DNA of 64,000 bases from Onchidella celtica (taxonomy: Eukaryota > Mollusca > Gastropoda > Systellommatophora > Onchidiidae): contig OZ007581.1 of NCBI GenBank assembly GCA_963931925.1, forward strand, positions 21,696,947-21,760,946, read 5' to 3'. Made by a program: the position numbers and the translations under genes. The notes beneath the pieces were generated by a model. It saw only the letters and a program-made list of their open reading frames with translations. It was not told the origin of the DNA and searched no databases. This document shows, piece after piece, positions 51,384 through 61,941 of the stretch; position 1 is the stretch's first letter; each line of letters starts with the position of its first letter.

Positions 51384-52247
51384 TAAAGATCGAAGGTGAG
51401 TAGAAATCCATTTTTTTTCCTTGGCCCGAGAAGTCGAAGGTTGGAATAAAATAATACACTTTCTTTCTTTCTTTCTTTCTTTCTAGCAGACGCCACTTTC
51501 TCAGCTTGCTACGGATTGTGCATGCGTAGCTGATTTAGTCGTCTTCGGCGAAAGTGTAAAGTTACGAACCCTTTACACGTATAGGCCTACGCAAAGTTCA
51601 TGCATACAGGGTAGCGTTTTGCACCGAGGCGTAAGGCCTACACCACCGTGTAACCAGTTGCGTACAATTCATGCATAACGTCACTGGAGTCCTTCGTGTC
51701 GTTGGAAGAAAATAATAACAACACAATATCAACATAAATAGAAACCAAGACCTATAATGTATCCTCTGCAGACCTGACAGTCACAAAATCATCGTAGGAA
51801 ATTATTATACAACCAAGCAAATATCTGATTATACCATTCACCTGGCAAATCAACAGAAACTATATAATACTTTATATACATTATGAAATAAAATGTCAAT
51901 ATCCACGGATATCCATCTCTACCCCGGTCATAATGTGAGCATGTGTTATAGTCCAAGTGGCTGATAAATGCTCAAAATTTATTTTAGGTAAAACCACCAC
52001 ACACGTTCTGCTTACTGTGGTTATAAAGACGTAAGTTATGTAAAAACAGATTATTTTATCTCAGCCTTTCGTGCTGGTGACATGTTCATATTTTGTTGTA
52101 AGAGTATAACTGTCTCAAGCAACTTCGTGTATACGGAACATGACATTAAATGTTGATCGGATGCCACGAGCACATAAAATTATGAATATTGCAGCTGCAT
52201 TATTATATCTCTGTAAAATGTTGACGCTTAATATGTCATGACACAAC
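51384..52247. other. Non-coding stretch
   Basis: Between about 51,545 and 51,690 there are short strings (TTCATGCATA, TAGGCCTACG) that echo the flanks of the transposon nest, suggesting further degraded element ends. Otherwise nothing supported. Confidence 0.45.
51459..51484. repeat. (CTTT)n microsatellite
   Basis: Six CTTT units just outside the right end of the Harbinger-type element. Confidence 0.95.
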
Positions 52248-52467
52248 GGGTGTCTCAAAATGTTTAAACACATATTCAATTAGTGACACAATATCAATTA
52301 CAATACAGCAAGACTGAAAATTCAAACTTGAGAGGACAGATCGTGTTATGAGTTATAACATGTATTCAAACCAATGGCCATTATGGGCCAGCCACTGGCA
52401 ACAATTCAATTCATTAGTTTCAAACAACTTTAAGCAGTAATTCACTGTACACATTTTTGAGACACCC
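52248..52467. mobile_element. 220 bp MITE with GGGTGTCTCAAAA ends
   Basis: The termini GGGTGTCTCAAAATG and its inverted partner at 52,450-52,467 are near-perfect over about 15 bp. The interior is AT-rich and non-coding. The GGGTGTC-type end resembles some mariner-like elements, but without a transposase or a clear TA duplication the superfamily is uncertain. Confidence 0.72.
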
Positions 52468-53318
52468 TATAGCAATGCTTAAAAGATACACAATAACTGT
52501 TCCACAAAGCGCAAGGCCAGTAGTACACTGTCTCAGGTCTATTTTGTGTCGCTTTTGACTCAAATGTGATTTTCCTTTGAATCGACCAGTGAGACAGGCG
52601 TGTCAGTCTCACTCGTACACGAGGTCCAGAGTCCATAAAACCGAAGTAAAACAAACTTGACTCAGTGCATCATGGGCCTCAGGTATGAATTTGTACATTT
52701 CCATGCTATCGCTCAAAAGCAGTATTGTAGCCATAGGGGATACGTGAAAAAAAAAAGATGAAATTATTAATATCGGTTAACAATTGAAAATGAAAGAGGA
52801 TGGCTTCACACGGACCAGCGCCACTGCTAAATAAAAGATAAACATCGTGAAAACCACAGGCAAACCAGTGTGTATTTGTAGATTGGGAACAACTGTAAAT
52901 TAATAAGCCTGGAAAAATACACCATGAATGATGAAGGTTCCTCTTGGAAACTTAAGGAAATTGCATACGATAATAATTCTATACTGCACAAAAAAGCATC
53001 ACGACGTATAGTGCATGACAGGCCAGAGTGTGGATCCACGTCCACGCCCGCTTCATCCCATGAGCCTTCAGCTTTCAAAGCTACAGCCTAGGTTTGGATA
53101 AAACTCCTTCAAGTCCACTCGTTGAAATTGTCTGTCCATCTCTTCCTTGGAATTCCTCTTTTCCTCTTCCCCCGGACAGAGTGTGGATACGTGTTTCTTA
53201 TTGCATTGTGTAGCAAAAAAAGGGAGATGGAAAGAGTGAAGGAGAACGGAGAAAAAATCACCGGAAGGACGTAGAGGAGGAGAGGAAAGGAGATCCAAAG
53301 ACAAAAAAATGGAAATGT
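52468..53318. other. Non-coding stretch
   Basis: No gene supported. Frames above 80 codons on the minus strand near 52,827-53,451 are unrecognised. Confidence 0.45.
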
Positions 53319-54059
53319 ATATCCGTACAACATGTTGTATGGATATGGACAGTGCATATCCGTACAACATGTTTACCAAAAAGCGCGACTGGTGAAGGTT
53401 TGCTAAAACGAAACTTTGTATGGTGTTCACGAATTTAAAGTGACAACACATGGAATAGTCAGATGGACCTGGGGGCGTGAGGGTCTAGTCAGTTTGTATC
53501 AATGGGCGGTAGTCAGATTGACTAATCAGGCGAAAAGGGGTTGGGATAGCCATTGGTGATCGACGTACACTCAAGTATATTAAAGTCAAAATTGGGCAAA
53601 AAGAAAAAGGTGTATGTTGCGAAGCCGTGCGTGAGAATAAAACCCAAACGATACAAAGCAAACTAAAGAGAAGACAGAAAATACACAGATTTTCGGCTTT
53701 CGCCTTTTTCAAGTGGAAAAAAAAAACGAACAATAAAAGATTTCAACAGGAAATGTATAGAATCGAAGCGAAACAGGTTACTTATCTGCGAGTTCTTGCT
53801 TCGTTAGCAGCACCAAAGCACGTCCGTCTGCCAAATGCATGGAAGCTAGAAGTGACTCAAGTATAATTATTAGCGCAGATCATGCAATCTCCGAGCAGAA
53901 GTCGGATTGTTTTGCTACTAAGCCGATTGATATTTTTAAAAACTATACAAATTAACAAGGTCAGTAATATAGTATTCCGGTGTGTGTTCTACGTCATCGA
54001 ATTGTGTGCGTCGTACGGATATGCACTGTCCATATCTGTATAACATGTTGTACGGATAT
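53319..54059. mobile_element. Pair of 47 bp inverted copies, each containing a palindrome, around 0.65 kb
   Basis: 53,319-53,365 and 54,013-54,059 are reverse complements with three mismatches. Each carries the near-palindrome CATATCCGTACAACATGTTG with its mirror half. The 0.65 kb between them has a Lys/Arg-rich 79-codon frame (53,627-53,866) that I do not recognise. This may be a small DNA transposon with palindromic ends or an inverted duplication. Confidence 0.7.
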
Positions 54060-56066
54060 GCGCTTCCAAAATAAAATAAAGTCAGGAAGGTTTGAGGAGA
54101 TGAGGTGTGAACCGCAAAAATTACCTTTGGCATGGTACTGCTTCATGCATATGCTATTTTGAGAAGAGAATGAGTCAACCTCTTGAGCTGGTAGGGAGTG
54201 TTAAAAACACACACAAGAGCGATCTTGATGCTGACAACGAGATGGGAGAAAATGGAAATGAGAGTCAAAGAAGGTCAACAATCATTTTTTTTCTTTTACC
54301 GTAAGACCCAGGGGGTGTCTATTTCTGTTTCTACCACGCAAAATACCCACCTATGTCGATATAAAAGAAAGACACTCTCTTTAAAATAACTGATCTTTTT
54401 GTGTTATTGCTGAAGCCTTTGATCTTTCAAAATTAGTTTTGGAAGGGAGGGGGAGGTGGGGAGGGATTGAGAGTTAGAGAGCAGCTCCGCATCGTAATTG
54501 TTCTTTCTAGGCTAGATATTGTATAATTTTATGCATAATAAAGAGTCGCCACAGGACAGACTGGCTAGATGATTGAACAGCAAAAGAGAAAATAATCTAG
54601 ATGGAAGACTCTTCCCCAGACAAGTAGTTTTTTCACTGACTAAGCTAGTCCTCCTCCCTCCCCAAACTGTCTAAGCTTGTCCTACTGACTAAGCCCCCAT
54701 CCCGCCCCCGATGTCGTCAGTAGATTGCCTGAACAAGATGCCTGTAATGTGCCACAGAGAAAGTTTGACACGCTTAGGAAATGCGAGGAAGGGTGAGTCC
54801 TGTCTCAGTGTGGACGTGATAAAGCACAGTCGCGCTCCATCATTTGTTGACAGTGATATTAGTTAGAGATGGCCGGAAGTTTTGCTGGCGATTATGCACG
54901 TCTGTAGTACAGGAAATAGTGGAGTACACCTATAAATAATTTCCTCGTTAAACAGGGAACTGCTCGATGTAAAGTCAAAGCGACAGTACAGAGTATTGCT
55001 TGCCTTCACAGTGCATGGCCAGTGGAGCTGGGAAACACAGGCACACACACACAGATGAACAGAGAGATTGACTGATGGTGATCTTGTGAGGAAAACATTT
55101 GTCATTCTTTCATGAATGAGATCACAAGTGGGTTGTGAACAGACCTGTAAGACAATGGAATATAATTATGTCATTACCACGTAATTTTTACACCCTTCTT
55201 TTTTGTTTTATGTGTTTACGCATGAATGTGGTTATGGGTAAGGGTGGAGAGAGGGGAATATAAGTTTAACTCATGACAAAAAGTCTTGACTAAATGACCA
55301 TAACTAAAGAACACTGACAATGCAGTCAATGGTCTTTGTAACAGGCAATGCTTCTTCCTGGAACACAGTTTGGGGTGTCTTATTATATTGGTTTTATTTA
55401 GATTCAACATTCGTCACCACCCCCTTTTGTTTTTGTCTTTCCATACACATCAGAATACTGTTCTGTTAATGCTGGTGAGATAATAATAGGACCTACGTCA
55501 GAAGTATTTTATATAGCTGGATGGGGGCCGCGTAGAAATTATATTTAAAGATCAACGATCGATCGCAATTACGACGTAAACATAAACACAAAAACAGTCA
55601 AGTAGCAGATTCCAGATGGTGTAAGAATTATTTCATAGTTGTCAGTATGTCTGTCAGTCAAGCATAGCTGTCATTGTGCTGCCATAACTGTTTCTCAATA
55701 TTTATCTTTTGGTGTCAGTTTTTGTGATTATGAATACCAGTGCATATTGACACATCTTTTGTTTTCTTTTGTTTTCATTTGTTTCCCTCAGAATGTTGGG
55801 CTTAATCTCAAGTAGAACATGAAAAGTCAATGCAAGTTTGATTCAAGTCTGGCTTATGTCATCATATCAGCAGAGTGACGGTATATGACGTGGTACTATT
55901 CTATAGACATTTCCCAAAAAGCTTGACATTTAACTCATGGCCAGTGGAAGTGATCATTTTTTTTTCTATGCATGCTGTCTTTCTCTCTTATTTAGTCACG
56001 CTGTGAGGCGGCGACTTCGGCACGGGAAAGGAGAACGTGAAAGCCCAACACTGGTGAGATGAATAA
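54060..56066. other. Non-coding stretch
   Basis: No gene, repeat or RNA supported over 2 kb. Confidence 0.5.
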
Positions 56067-56430
56067 TTAAAAAGGCGGTGGTATTTCATTGTGGTGCAGT
56101 GTCGTCACCTTTTTACTCAACGCTACAGCCTAAATAACAATTTCAAAAATTATAAAATTACTTTTGTCAAGTGTCCACTCTGCTGATTCAATCACTTTTG
56201 TATCGATCGACCTATTGTCAGTTTTCAAGTTTCAGGCTTTTTTTCAAACTTGTGAAAATGTAAAATACTAAAATCTATTTTTGTGTTCCTTGTTTGATAA
56301 GAAGAGTGCTTGTCCTTGACACCAACTTGTTCAATTTGCTTAGTGCCCAGGCGCATAATTATTATGAGAAATGTAGCAAGCCCGTAAGTTATCATGGGAA
56401 ACTAAATGTAGAGAGAGAGAGAGAGAGAGG
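56067..56430 (-). mobile_element. Helitron-like unit, copy 6 (diverged, internally deleted)
   Basis: It has the orientation of copy 1: an A-run, GGCGGTGG, TTTCATTGTGGTGCAG, AACGCTACAGCCTAAAT, then TTTCAAGTTTCAGG and AAAATGTAAAATAC. The middle third is rearranged. The CTAG end is replaced by a (GA)n tract that corresponds to the unit's internal CT tract. Confidence 0.75.
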
Positions 56431-56477
56431 ATGAGTGAGAGAGAGAGGGAGAGAGAGAGAGACAGAGGCAGAGAGAG
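56410..56477. repeat. (GA)n microsatellite, interrupted
   Basis: GA units broken by GATGAGT and GACAGAGGCA. It overlaps the end of Helitron-like copy 6. Confidence 0.93.
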
Positions 56478-56805
56478 ACATGGGGTGACGAGTTTTAATA
56501 CTGTTTACCTTCGGGTAGGTCAGCTTTGGAGGAAGATGGATTCATTGAGAATCCATCATAAATCGCTGATTTTTTATTGGAATGTGCCTGGAAAGTGCCT
56601 CTTTCAAGTTTTGGAAGCGGACCATTGTTCTGGTGATCGCTGACAGGTAATTCCTGGATCTCTACCAATGAATCTGCAAAAGAGAAACACATGCAAAATA
56701 AATCTGAAATTAAATGTCATCCCCTGAAAATATGCGATAGAAAATAAGAGTCTTTGACTCCCGAGTCATATTTTATGACGAGAATATGCGCTCATATATA
56801 TATAT
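56478..56805. other. Unique flank left of the LINE
   Basis: No gene supported. It ends in an (AT)n tract at about 56,794-56,805 that was probably the LINE's target. Confidence 0.5.
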
Positions 56806-57171
56806 GCCCGGTAGCGGTGTGGTCATAGGCTTGTTTGCCTAAATCACAGACGAAGAATTGAGCAAACTTCCCGGACGCAGCTTCGAAGCTGGCGGCAGCA
56901 GGCCAGTGGTTGATTGATAGGGCAGATGGCAATATACCGTCACTCTGGCCTGGATATCGTGACACAGAGCATCCACCAGTATTGGTGTTCTTTGGTTTGG
57001 GTCTTTCACCCTAGTCAGTTGGGACTGCGAGGCTGTGGAGTAGCCTACAGGCAGCCGGTCAGGCAATATGACTGTCCCTCTGGCATCCTCCTGCACCTGG
57101 ATACATTTCCAGTCGTCTTGACCCTGTCTTGCCACTTGGATAAGTTGTGTCCAGGCGAGAGAGTGAGTCTG

Positions 57172-57513
57172 ATGTTTGCGCAGCTCTTTCTCACTAAAAA
57201 CAAATTCTTTGCGCCAGTCTTAACACTCACCTCGTCTTCTTTCATCTTTGTCTCGTCTTCTTTCCTCTCAAAATTCCAACGGCGATGGGCGAGTGCGGTG
57301 GCAGCAGGTTTGGATAGACTGGAAGCTGTTAGCACAGACCTACACGTTGGTGGCTGTGGGCTATGGTCGCTTCATCGTCGATTGAAGTGGAGGCGTGGGG
57401 AGGCAGCACCCACAGTAGCTGAGCAGCCTTATTTAAGGATAGCACTGCTCACCTCAACTGAGGAAGGGGCTAGAAAAGGTGCCCTAAAGAAAGCCCACTT
57501 CACATCACCCTGA
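57172..57513 (+). other. Possible small upstream frame in the LINE 5' region (113 codons)
   Basis: An ATG at 57,172 opens a frame that ends in TGA at 57,511-57,513. It overlaps the open region of the main frame (which begins after a TAG at 57,471-57,473) by about 40 nt. The peptide starts with a hydrophobic stretch, then is Arg/Ala-rich, with no ORF1 motif (no CCHC, coiled coil or RRM). The frame is also open upstream without an ATG. It could be a short ORF1, a translation-coupling leader or simply 5' UTR. Confidence 0.25.
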
Positions 57514-57530
57514 CTGGTATACCGCGACCA

Positions 57531-60500
57531 GTGGGGATCCCTTTTTGCGGTCGAAACAAAAAGAAATTCAGCTTACTCAGGCTAGGAGCCTGGAATATAC
57601 GCACACTACAGGACAACTCAAACAACCCGGAAAGACGCACTGCACTTATTGCCATTGAGCTCAGCAGGTACAACCTGGACATAGTGGCACTCAGTGAGAC
57701 CAGACTCCCTGATAGTGGCCAACTCAAAGAGCTCAGTGGTGGATACACCTTCTTCTGGAAAGGCAAAGGTGCAGTCGAACCGAGACAGCATGGTGTTGGG
57801 TTTGCAATTAAAAATGACCTTGTCAGAAACTTGCAGTCCATGCCAATTGAAATAAATGACAGGCTAATGACACTCAGGATCCCAGTTGGGAAAAGCCAGT
57901 CAGCCACCCTCATTAGCGCATATGCGCCCACCATGACAAACCCAGATGAAGCCAAAGACAGGTTCTATTCTGATCTAGAATCTGTCATATGCTCTGTCCC
58001 GGCAGCTGATAAGCTGATTCTCTTGGGGGACTTCAATGCTAGGGTTGGCTCCGAAATCTCAGCGTGGCCAAATGTTTTGGGCCCTCATGGAGTTGGTTCA
58101 TGCAATAACAATGGGTTGCGCTTACTTACTTTGTGCGCTGAATTTGGCCTGTTCATTACCAACACAAATTTTAGTCTCCCCGTGAGAAACAGAACGTCAT
58201 GGATGCATCCCCGCTCAAAGCATTGGCATCTCATAGACTATGTCATTGTGAGGAAGACTGACAGAAAGGATGTCCTTGTAACAAAGGCGATGTGTGGTGC
58301 CGAGTGTGGAACTGACCACAGACTCATTGTTTGCAAGCTCAGACTAACATTGAGGCGCAATAGATGCCCTCAAGGGAAAGCGCCACCTAAACGCCTAAAT
58401 GTTTCAAAACTCTGCTCAGCTGAGAAACAGAGCGAGCTCTCATCAGAACTCTCCTCAAAATTGGATTGCGTGACTTTTGACCCTGAGAACATTGAACAGA
58501 GCTGGACTGACCTAAATACGACTGTACACTCTTGCGCCAGCAGCACAGTTGGTTTTCCTGTCCGCAAGCACCAGGACTGGTTCAATGATAATGATAATGA
58601 AATCAAAGTGCTCATCAAAGAAAAAAATAGTCTCATCCAAGCTCACTGCAGTGACCCCTCTTCCACAGCAAAAGCTGATGCACTGCGTGCATGTAAGGGT
58701 GTACTCCAGAAGAAGCTGAGGAAAATGAAAAATGACTGGCTTGAAGAGCGAGTAAGAGAAACTCAGAAATATGCCGACACAAACAACACTAGAAAGTTCT
58801 TTGAGAGCCTCCGAGCTGTGTTTGGACCATCCCGCTCTGGCACTACGCCACTTCTTGCGTCAGATGGTTCAACACGCATTGTTGAATTGAATGCCATAAT
58901 TCAGCGTTGGGCAGAACATTTCGGAGGTGTGCTAAATCGGCCATCAAATATAAATACTGAGTCCATTGACCGCCTCCCTCAGACTCCTATTAATGCAGCT
59001 CTTGCCAAGCCATTCACAGCAAATGAGACCCGAACTGCCACAAATCAGATGTCCTTTAACAAATCACCAGGCGTGGATTCAATTCCTGCTGAGGTGTATG
59101 CCTTCGGTGGAGAAAAGCTTATTGAAAGGTTGACCGAGTTGTTCAATCATATGTTGAAAGCAGGGAAGCTGCCACAGGACTTCAAAGATGCTTCAATCAT
59201 CCATCTGTACAAAAACAAAGGGGACAGCCAAGTCTGTGACAACCATCGGGGAATCTCTCTACTTTCAATTGCTGGCAAAATATTGGCAAGAATGCTTCTG
59301 AATCGCCTTCTTGATCACCTCTCGTCAAATGACTTGCTTCCCGAGAGCCAATGTGGCTTTCGTAAAGAGAGGGGAACGGCGGATATGATATTTGCTGCCA
59401 GACAGATTCAGGAAAAATGCATGGAACAAAATAAAGCGCTGTATATCACATTTGTTGACCTCACAAAAGCATTTGACACAGTGTGTCGTGAAGGCCTCTG
59501 GAAAATCTTGGCGAAGTTTGGGTGTCCACCCGAATTCATCACAATAGTGCGCCAGTTTCATGATGGCATGCAAGCTGCAGTCAAAAGCAACGGCAGTGTT
59601 TCAGAGCCCTTTGCTGTCACAAATGGGGTAAAACAGGGTTGTGTCTTAGCCCCAACTCTGTTCAGCATCATGTTCTCTGCAATGCTACAAGAAGCCTTTA
59701 GCTCTCCTCATCAAGGGGTAAGCATCAAGTACCGAACTGATGGCAGTCTATTCAACCTCAGGAGACTTCAGGCAAAAACCAAAACCAAAAGTACTCAAGT
59801 CTGTGACCTACTATTTGCTGATGATTGTGCACTTCTGGCACACGATGAGGATAGCATGCAAAACTGTGTTGATAAGTTCTCTAGTGCCTGTGACAACTTT
59901 GGCCTCACAACATGCACAAAGAAGACGGAAGTGCTCCATCAGCCTACTCCAGACGACAAGTATCCTGTGACCCCAAATATCAAAGTCCATGACAGTCTTC
60001 TGAAGGTGTCAGAGAACTTCACCTATCTTGGCAGTACACTGTCTTCCGCGGCTCGTGTTGATACTGAAATTCTCTCAAGAATCAGCAAAGCCAGCTCTGC
60101 ATTTGGCAGGCTTCGAAAGAGAGTATGGGATGTTGCCGGCATTCGCACAGACACTAAGCTGAAAGTGTACAATGCTGTGGTCCTTCCCACCCTACTCTAT
60201 GGGGCTGAAACCTGGACAGTGTACCAATCGCATGCCAGAAAGCTAAATCACTTTCATCTGGCCTGCCTTAGAAAGATCCTAAGGATCAAATGGCAGGATA
60301 AAATTCCAGACACTGAGGTCCTCAATCGTGCCAAGGAATTGAGCATCTTCTGCCACCTGAAAAAAATTCAGCTACGTTGGGCAGGACACGTTGTCAGAAT
60401 GCCCGACTCCAGACTCCCTAAGCAAATCTTCTTCTCTGAGCTCTCCAATGGAACGAGGAAAGTTGGGGCCCCAAAGAGACGTTACAAAGACACTCTCAAG

Positions 60501-60758
60501 CAATCACTGAAGGCCTTTGCCATTGATGTGAGTGAGTGGGAAAAGCTCTCGCTTGATCGTGCAAATTGGAGGGCGGCCCTTACCAGAGGCAGCAAAGCAT
60601 GGGAAGCTGACAGAGTCCAGCAGGCTATCAAAAAAAGAGAACGGCGCAAGAAAAGGCCCAGTGGTACTGAACCAACGGAGCACTCTTGTCATTTATGCGG
60701 AAGGGTCTGCAAGGCAAAAATAGGACTTATCAGTCACATGAGAAGCCATAAGTCATGA
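57531..60758 (+). CDS. LINE endonuclease/reverse transcriptase polyprotein, apparently intact
   Basis: The single 1,075-codon product nicks target DNA and copies the element RNA into the site (target-primed reverse transcription). Residues 15-266 are an APE-type endonuclease with Asn22, Glu56, Asp167/Asn169 (GDFNA), Asp236 (HLIDYV) and His263 all present. Reverse-transcriptase blocks follow: KSPGVDSIPAE (511-521), FRKERGTADM (610-619), FVDLTKAFD (641-649), NGVKQGCVLAPTLF (698-711), the catalytic FADD (762-765) and YLGSTLS (832-838). RWAGHVVRM (949-957) marks the thumb-side region. A C2H2 finger (Cys1053, Cys1056, His1069, His1073) closes the protein. There is no RNase H. No internal stop or frameshift suggests recent insertion. 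The first codon used here is GTG. The frame is open back to 57,474 with no ATG, and the first in-frame ATG is codon 104, inside the endonuclease, so the true start is unresolved. Confidence 0.95.
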   Translation: MGIPFCGRNKKKFSLLRLGAWNIRTLQDNSNNPERRTALIAIELSRYNLDIVALSETRLPDSGQLKELSGGYTFFWKGKGAVEPRQHGVGFAIKNDLVRNLQSMPIEINDRLMTLRIPVGKSQSATLISAYAPTMTNPDEAKDRFYSDLESVICSVPAADKLILLGDFNARVGSEISAWPNVLGPHGVGSCNNNGLRLLTLCAEFGLFITNTNFSLPVRNRTSWMHPRSKHWHLIDYVIVRKTDRKDVLVTKAMCGAECGTDHRLIVCKLRLTLRRNRCPQGKAPPKRLNVSKLCSAEKQSELSSELSSKLDCVTFDPENIEQSWTDLNTTVHSCASSTVGFPVRKHQDWFNDNDNEIKVLIKEKNSLIQAHCSDPSSTAKADALRACKGVLQKKLRKMKNDWLEERVRETQKYADTNNTRKFFESLRAVFGPSRSGTTPLLASDGSTRIVELNAIIQRWAEHFGGVLNRPSNINTESIDRLPQTPINAALAKPFTANETRTATNQMSFNKSPGVDSIPAEVYAFGGEKLIERLTELFNHMLKAGKLPQDFKDASIIHLYKNKGDSQVCDNHRGISLLSIAGKILARMLLNRLLDHLSSNDLLPESQCGFRKERGTADMIFAARQIQEKCMEQNKALYITFVDLTKAFDTVCREGLWKILAKFGCPPEFITIVRQFHDGMQAAVKSNGSVSEPFAVTNGVKQGCVLAPTLFSIMFSAMLQEAFSSPHQGVSIKYRTDGSLFNLRRLQAKTKTKSTQVCDLLFADDCALLAHDEDSMQNCVDKFSSACDNFGLTTCTKKTEVLHQPTPDDKYPVTPNIKVHDSLLKVSENFTYLGSTLSSAARVDTEILSRISKASSAFGRLRKRVWDVAGIRTDTKLKVYNAVVLPTLLYGAETWTVYQSHARKLNHFHLACLRKILRIKWQDKIPDTEVLNRAKELSIFCHLKKIQLRWAGHVVRMPDSRLPKQIFFSELSNGTRKVGAPKRRYKDTLKQSLKAFAIDVSEWEKLSLDRANWRAALTRGSKAWEADRVQQAIKKRERRKKRPSGTEPTEHSCHLCGRVCKAKIGLISHMRSHKS

Positions 60759-60890
60759 AAGAACAGTCTTTCCATTCTGTCCTCTGTGTCCTTTAGTTCT
60801 CTTTATTGTCCATGTGTTGAAATTCTCAACAATTTCTGTTCTTTATTCCTCTGGTGTTGTTAAGGTCATCATCATACCTGATGAACGAAC

Positions 60891-60916
60891 TATTATTATT
60901 ATTATTATATATATAT
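60891..60916. repeat. (TTA)n tail followed by (TA)n
   Basis: About six TTA/ATT units end the LINE. The following (TA)4-GC repeats the sequence found at its 5' flank. Confidence 0.9.
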
Positions 60917-60918
60917 GC

Positions 60919-61538
60919 TATTTTAAAGTGTTGTAGATGACAAGAAGGCGAATTTGGGATGACGATCATATGCTCCATCTTTCCTTGCTATGGTATCTTT
61001 TATGCTTCACATTACTGTCCAGCTTGCAACATTTCATTATCTATGGTACGACTAATGATGTCTACCAAAGAGTGGTCAGTTTGCGGAAATAATTAAGTTT
61101 ACTTCACAAGTAACGGTGAAGTACCACTGAAATTCTCCAGCACTAGTAATGTAGTCTACTATACTGCACTAATGCTGATGAGCTGCTTCAGTAGATAGAC
61201 GCACAAAAAACATGACGCTGACCCTACTGTGAAACCGCGCTAGTGCCATGGACTTAATGTTTATAGTAGAGGAAAGAAACTGCTTTACTTGAATACCTGA
61301 AATGTATTCCTTATCTGAAATACATTTTAGTAATATTATATCAAGAAATAGTTCACATTGTCATATTGTAACCTCCTCATCTCTCCCTCCCCCTTAAGGT
61401 TACTCCTTGAACTAGTAATTTGAAAAAAAAAAAAGAAGAATTGTCATCTGCAGTTGTGCAAATCCACTAGTTATGTGGTTTCGTGACAGGGCCAGTTATC
61501 AATATAATGTGCATGACCCACCGAAACGCTATATTTAC
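60919..61538. other. Region between the LINE and the aquaglyceroporin exons
   Basis: The terminal coding exon of the channel should lie here or further left. One candidate on the minus strand is 61,012-61,061. It follows CTCTTTGGTAG, keeps the correct phase and gives a 16-codon polar tail before TAA. It is too short to confirm and could be chance. If the last intron is instead retained, the frame reaches TAA at 61,471-61,473. Confidence 0.3.
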
Positions 61539-61660
61539 CTGAACGTGCATATTTCTGTGGCCAGTGAACATCGATGAATATCCAATAGATCAAAGTAGCT
61601 GCGCTGGCGCCCAGGAAAGGTCCAACAATTGGAACCCAAAACCAGTTGTAGTTCCTATGG
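61539..61660 (-). CDS. Aquaglyceroporin-like channel, exon for the sixth membrane segment
   Basis: The exon is preceded on the minus strand by the acceptor CTGTGTTTCAG and followed by the strong donor CAG|GTAAAT. It reads (S)HRNYNWFWVPIVGPFLGA and on to IYWIFIDVHWPQKYARSG. WFWVPIVGP with about 20 hydrophobic residues is the family's sixth transmembrane helix. The Pro-Ile pair corresponds to the P4/P5 positions that mark glycerol channels, as opposed to Phe-Trp in water-only aquaporins. The reading frame joins the exon at 61,942-62,044 exactly across a 281 bp intron (AG|C restores serine). The product is a membrane channel for water and small solutes such as glycerol. The cytoplasmic tail exon was not securely found. 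Confidence 0.85.
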
Positions 61661-61941
61661 CTGAAACACAGAGATTTATCTACCTTTTATATTGGATCTG
61701 TAGATTCCGTGAAAAAAACAGTAAAGTCGAACACCCAATAGCTGATCAAAATAATATAGAACCATACGGAATACGGAATCAATACCCTGTCGTGTCTTGT
61801 AAAGAGATGCCAAGGGCATACAATCCCTTAATATTTGATAAACTATTCGAAAGAGTCATTGTTTCCCCTGATCAGGCGCTTTTTCTAAATCAGAACAATT
61901 TGTAAATTAATTTACAACAGTAATAAAACGATATTTTGTAC

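Larger units (their letters stand above)
56808..60907 (+). mobile_element. Full-length non-LTR retrotransposon (LINE)
   Basis: The element runs from about CCGGTAGCGGTGTGG to a (TTA)n tail. It has a 5' region of about 0.7 kb, one long endonuclease/reverse-transcriptase frame and a 3' UTR of about 130 bp ending TCATCATACCTGATGAACGA before (TTA)n. ATATATATGC occurs immediately before the start and right after the tail, consistent with a target-site duplication at an AT microsatellite, though the repeat makes this less certain. A single frame, no RNase H, a short 3' UTR and a microsatellite tail fit RTE-like elements. The C-terminal zinc finger is also known from Ingi-type elements. I leave the clade open. 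It is inserted antisense to, and about 0.6 kb beyond, the recognised aquaglyceroporin exons. Confidence 0.9.

Noticed and set aside
48783..51660. One large transposon bounded by GCATGAAC/GTTCATGC strings near 48,730 and 51,597
   Set aside because: The shared string is only about 12 bp and the flanking sequence does not align. The nested smaller elements explain the region better.
56839..57335. Two overlapping minus-strand frames in the LINE 5' region
   Set aside because: Antisense to the element's 5' region. They may recur as annotated hypotheticals wherever the element is copied, but nothing supports them as genes.
57500..57955. 151-codon frame antisense to the LINE endonuclease
   Set aside because: It lies wholly opposite a confident coding region and has no family resemblance.
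61564..61905. 113-codon plus-strand frame over the aquaglyceroporin intron
   Set aside because: Its first part is antisense to a real exon and the rest is intron.
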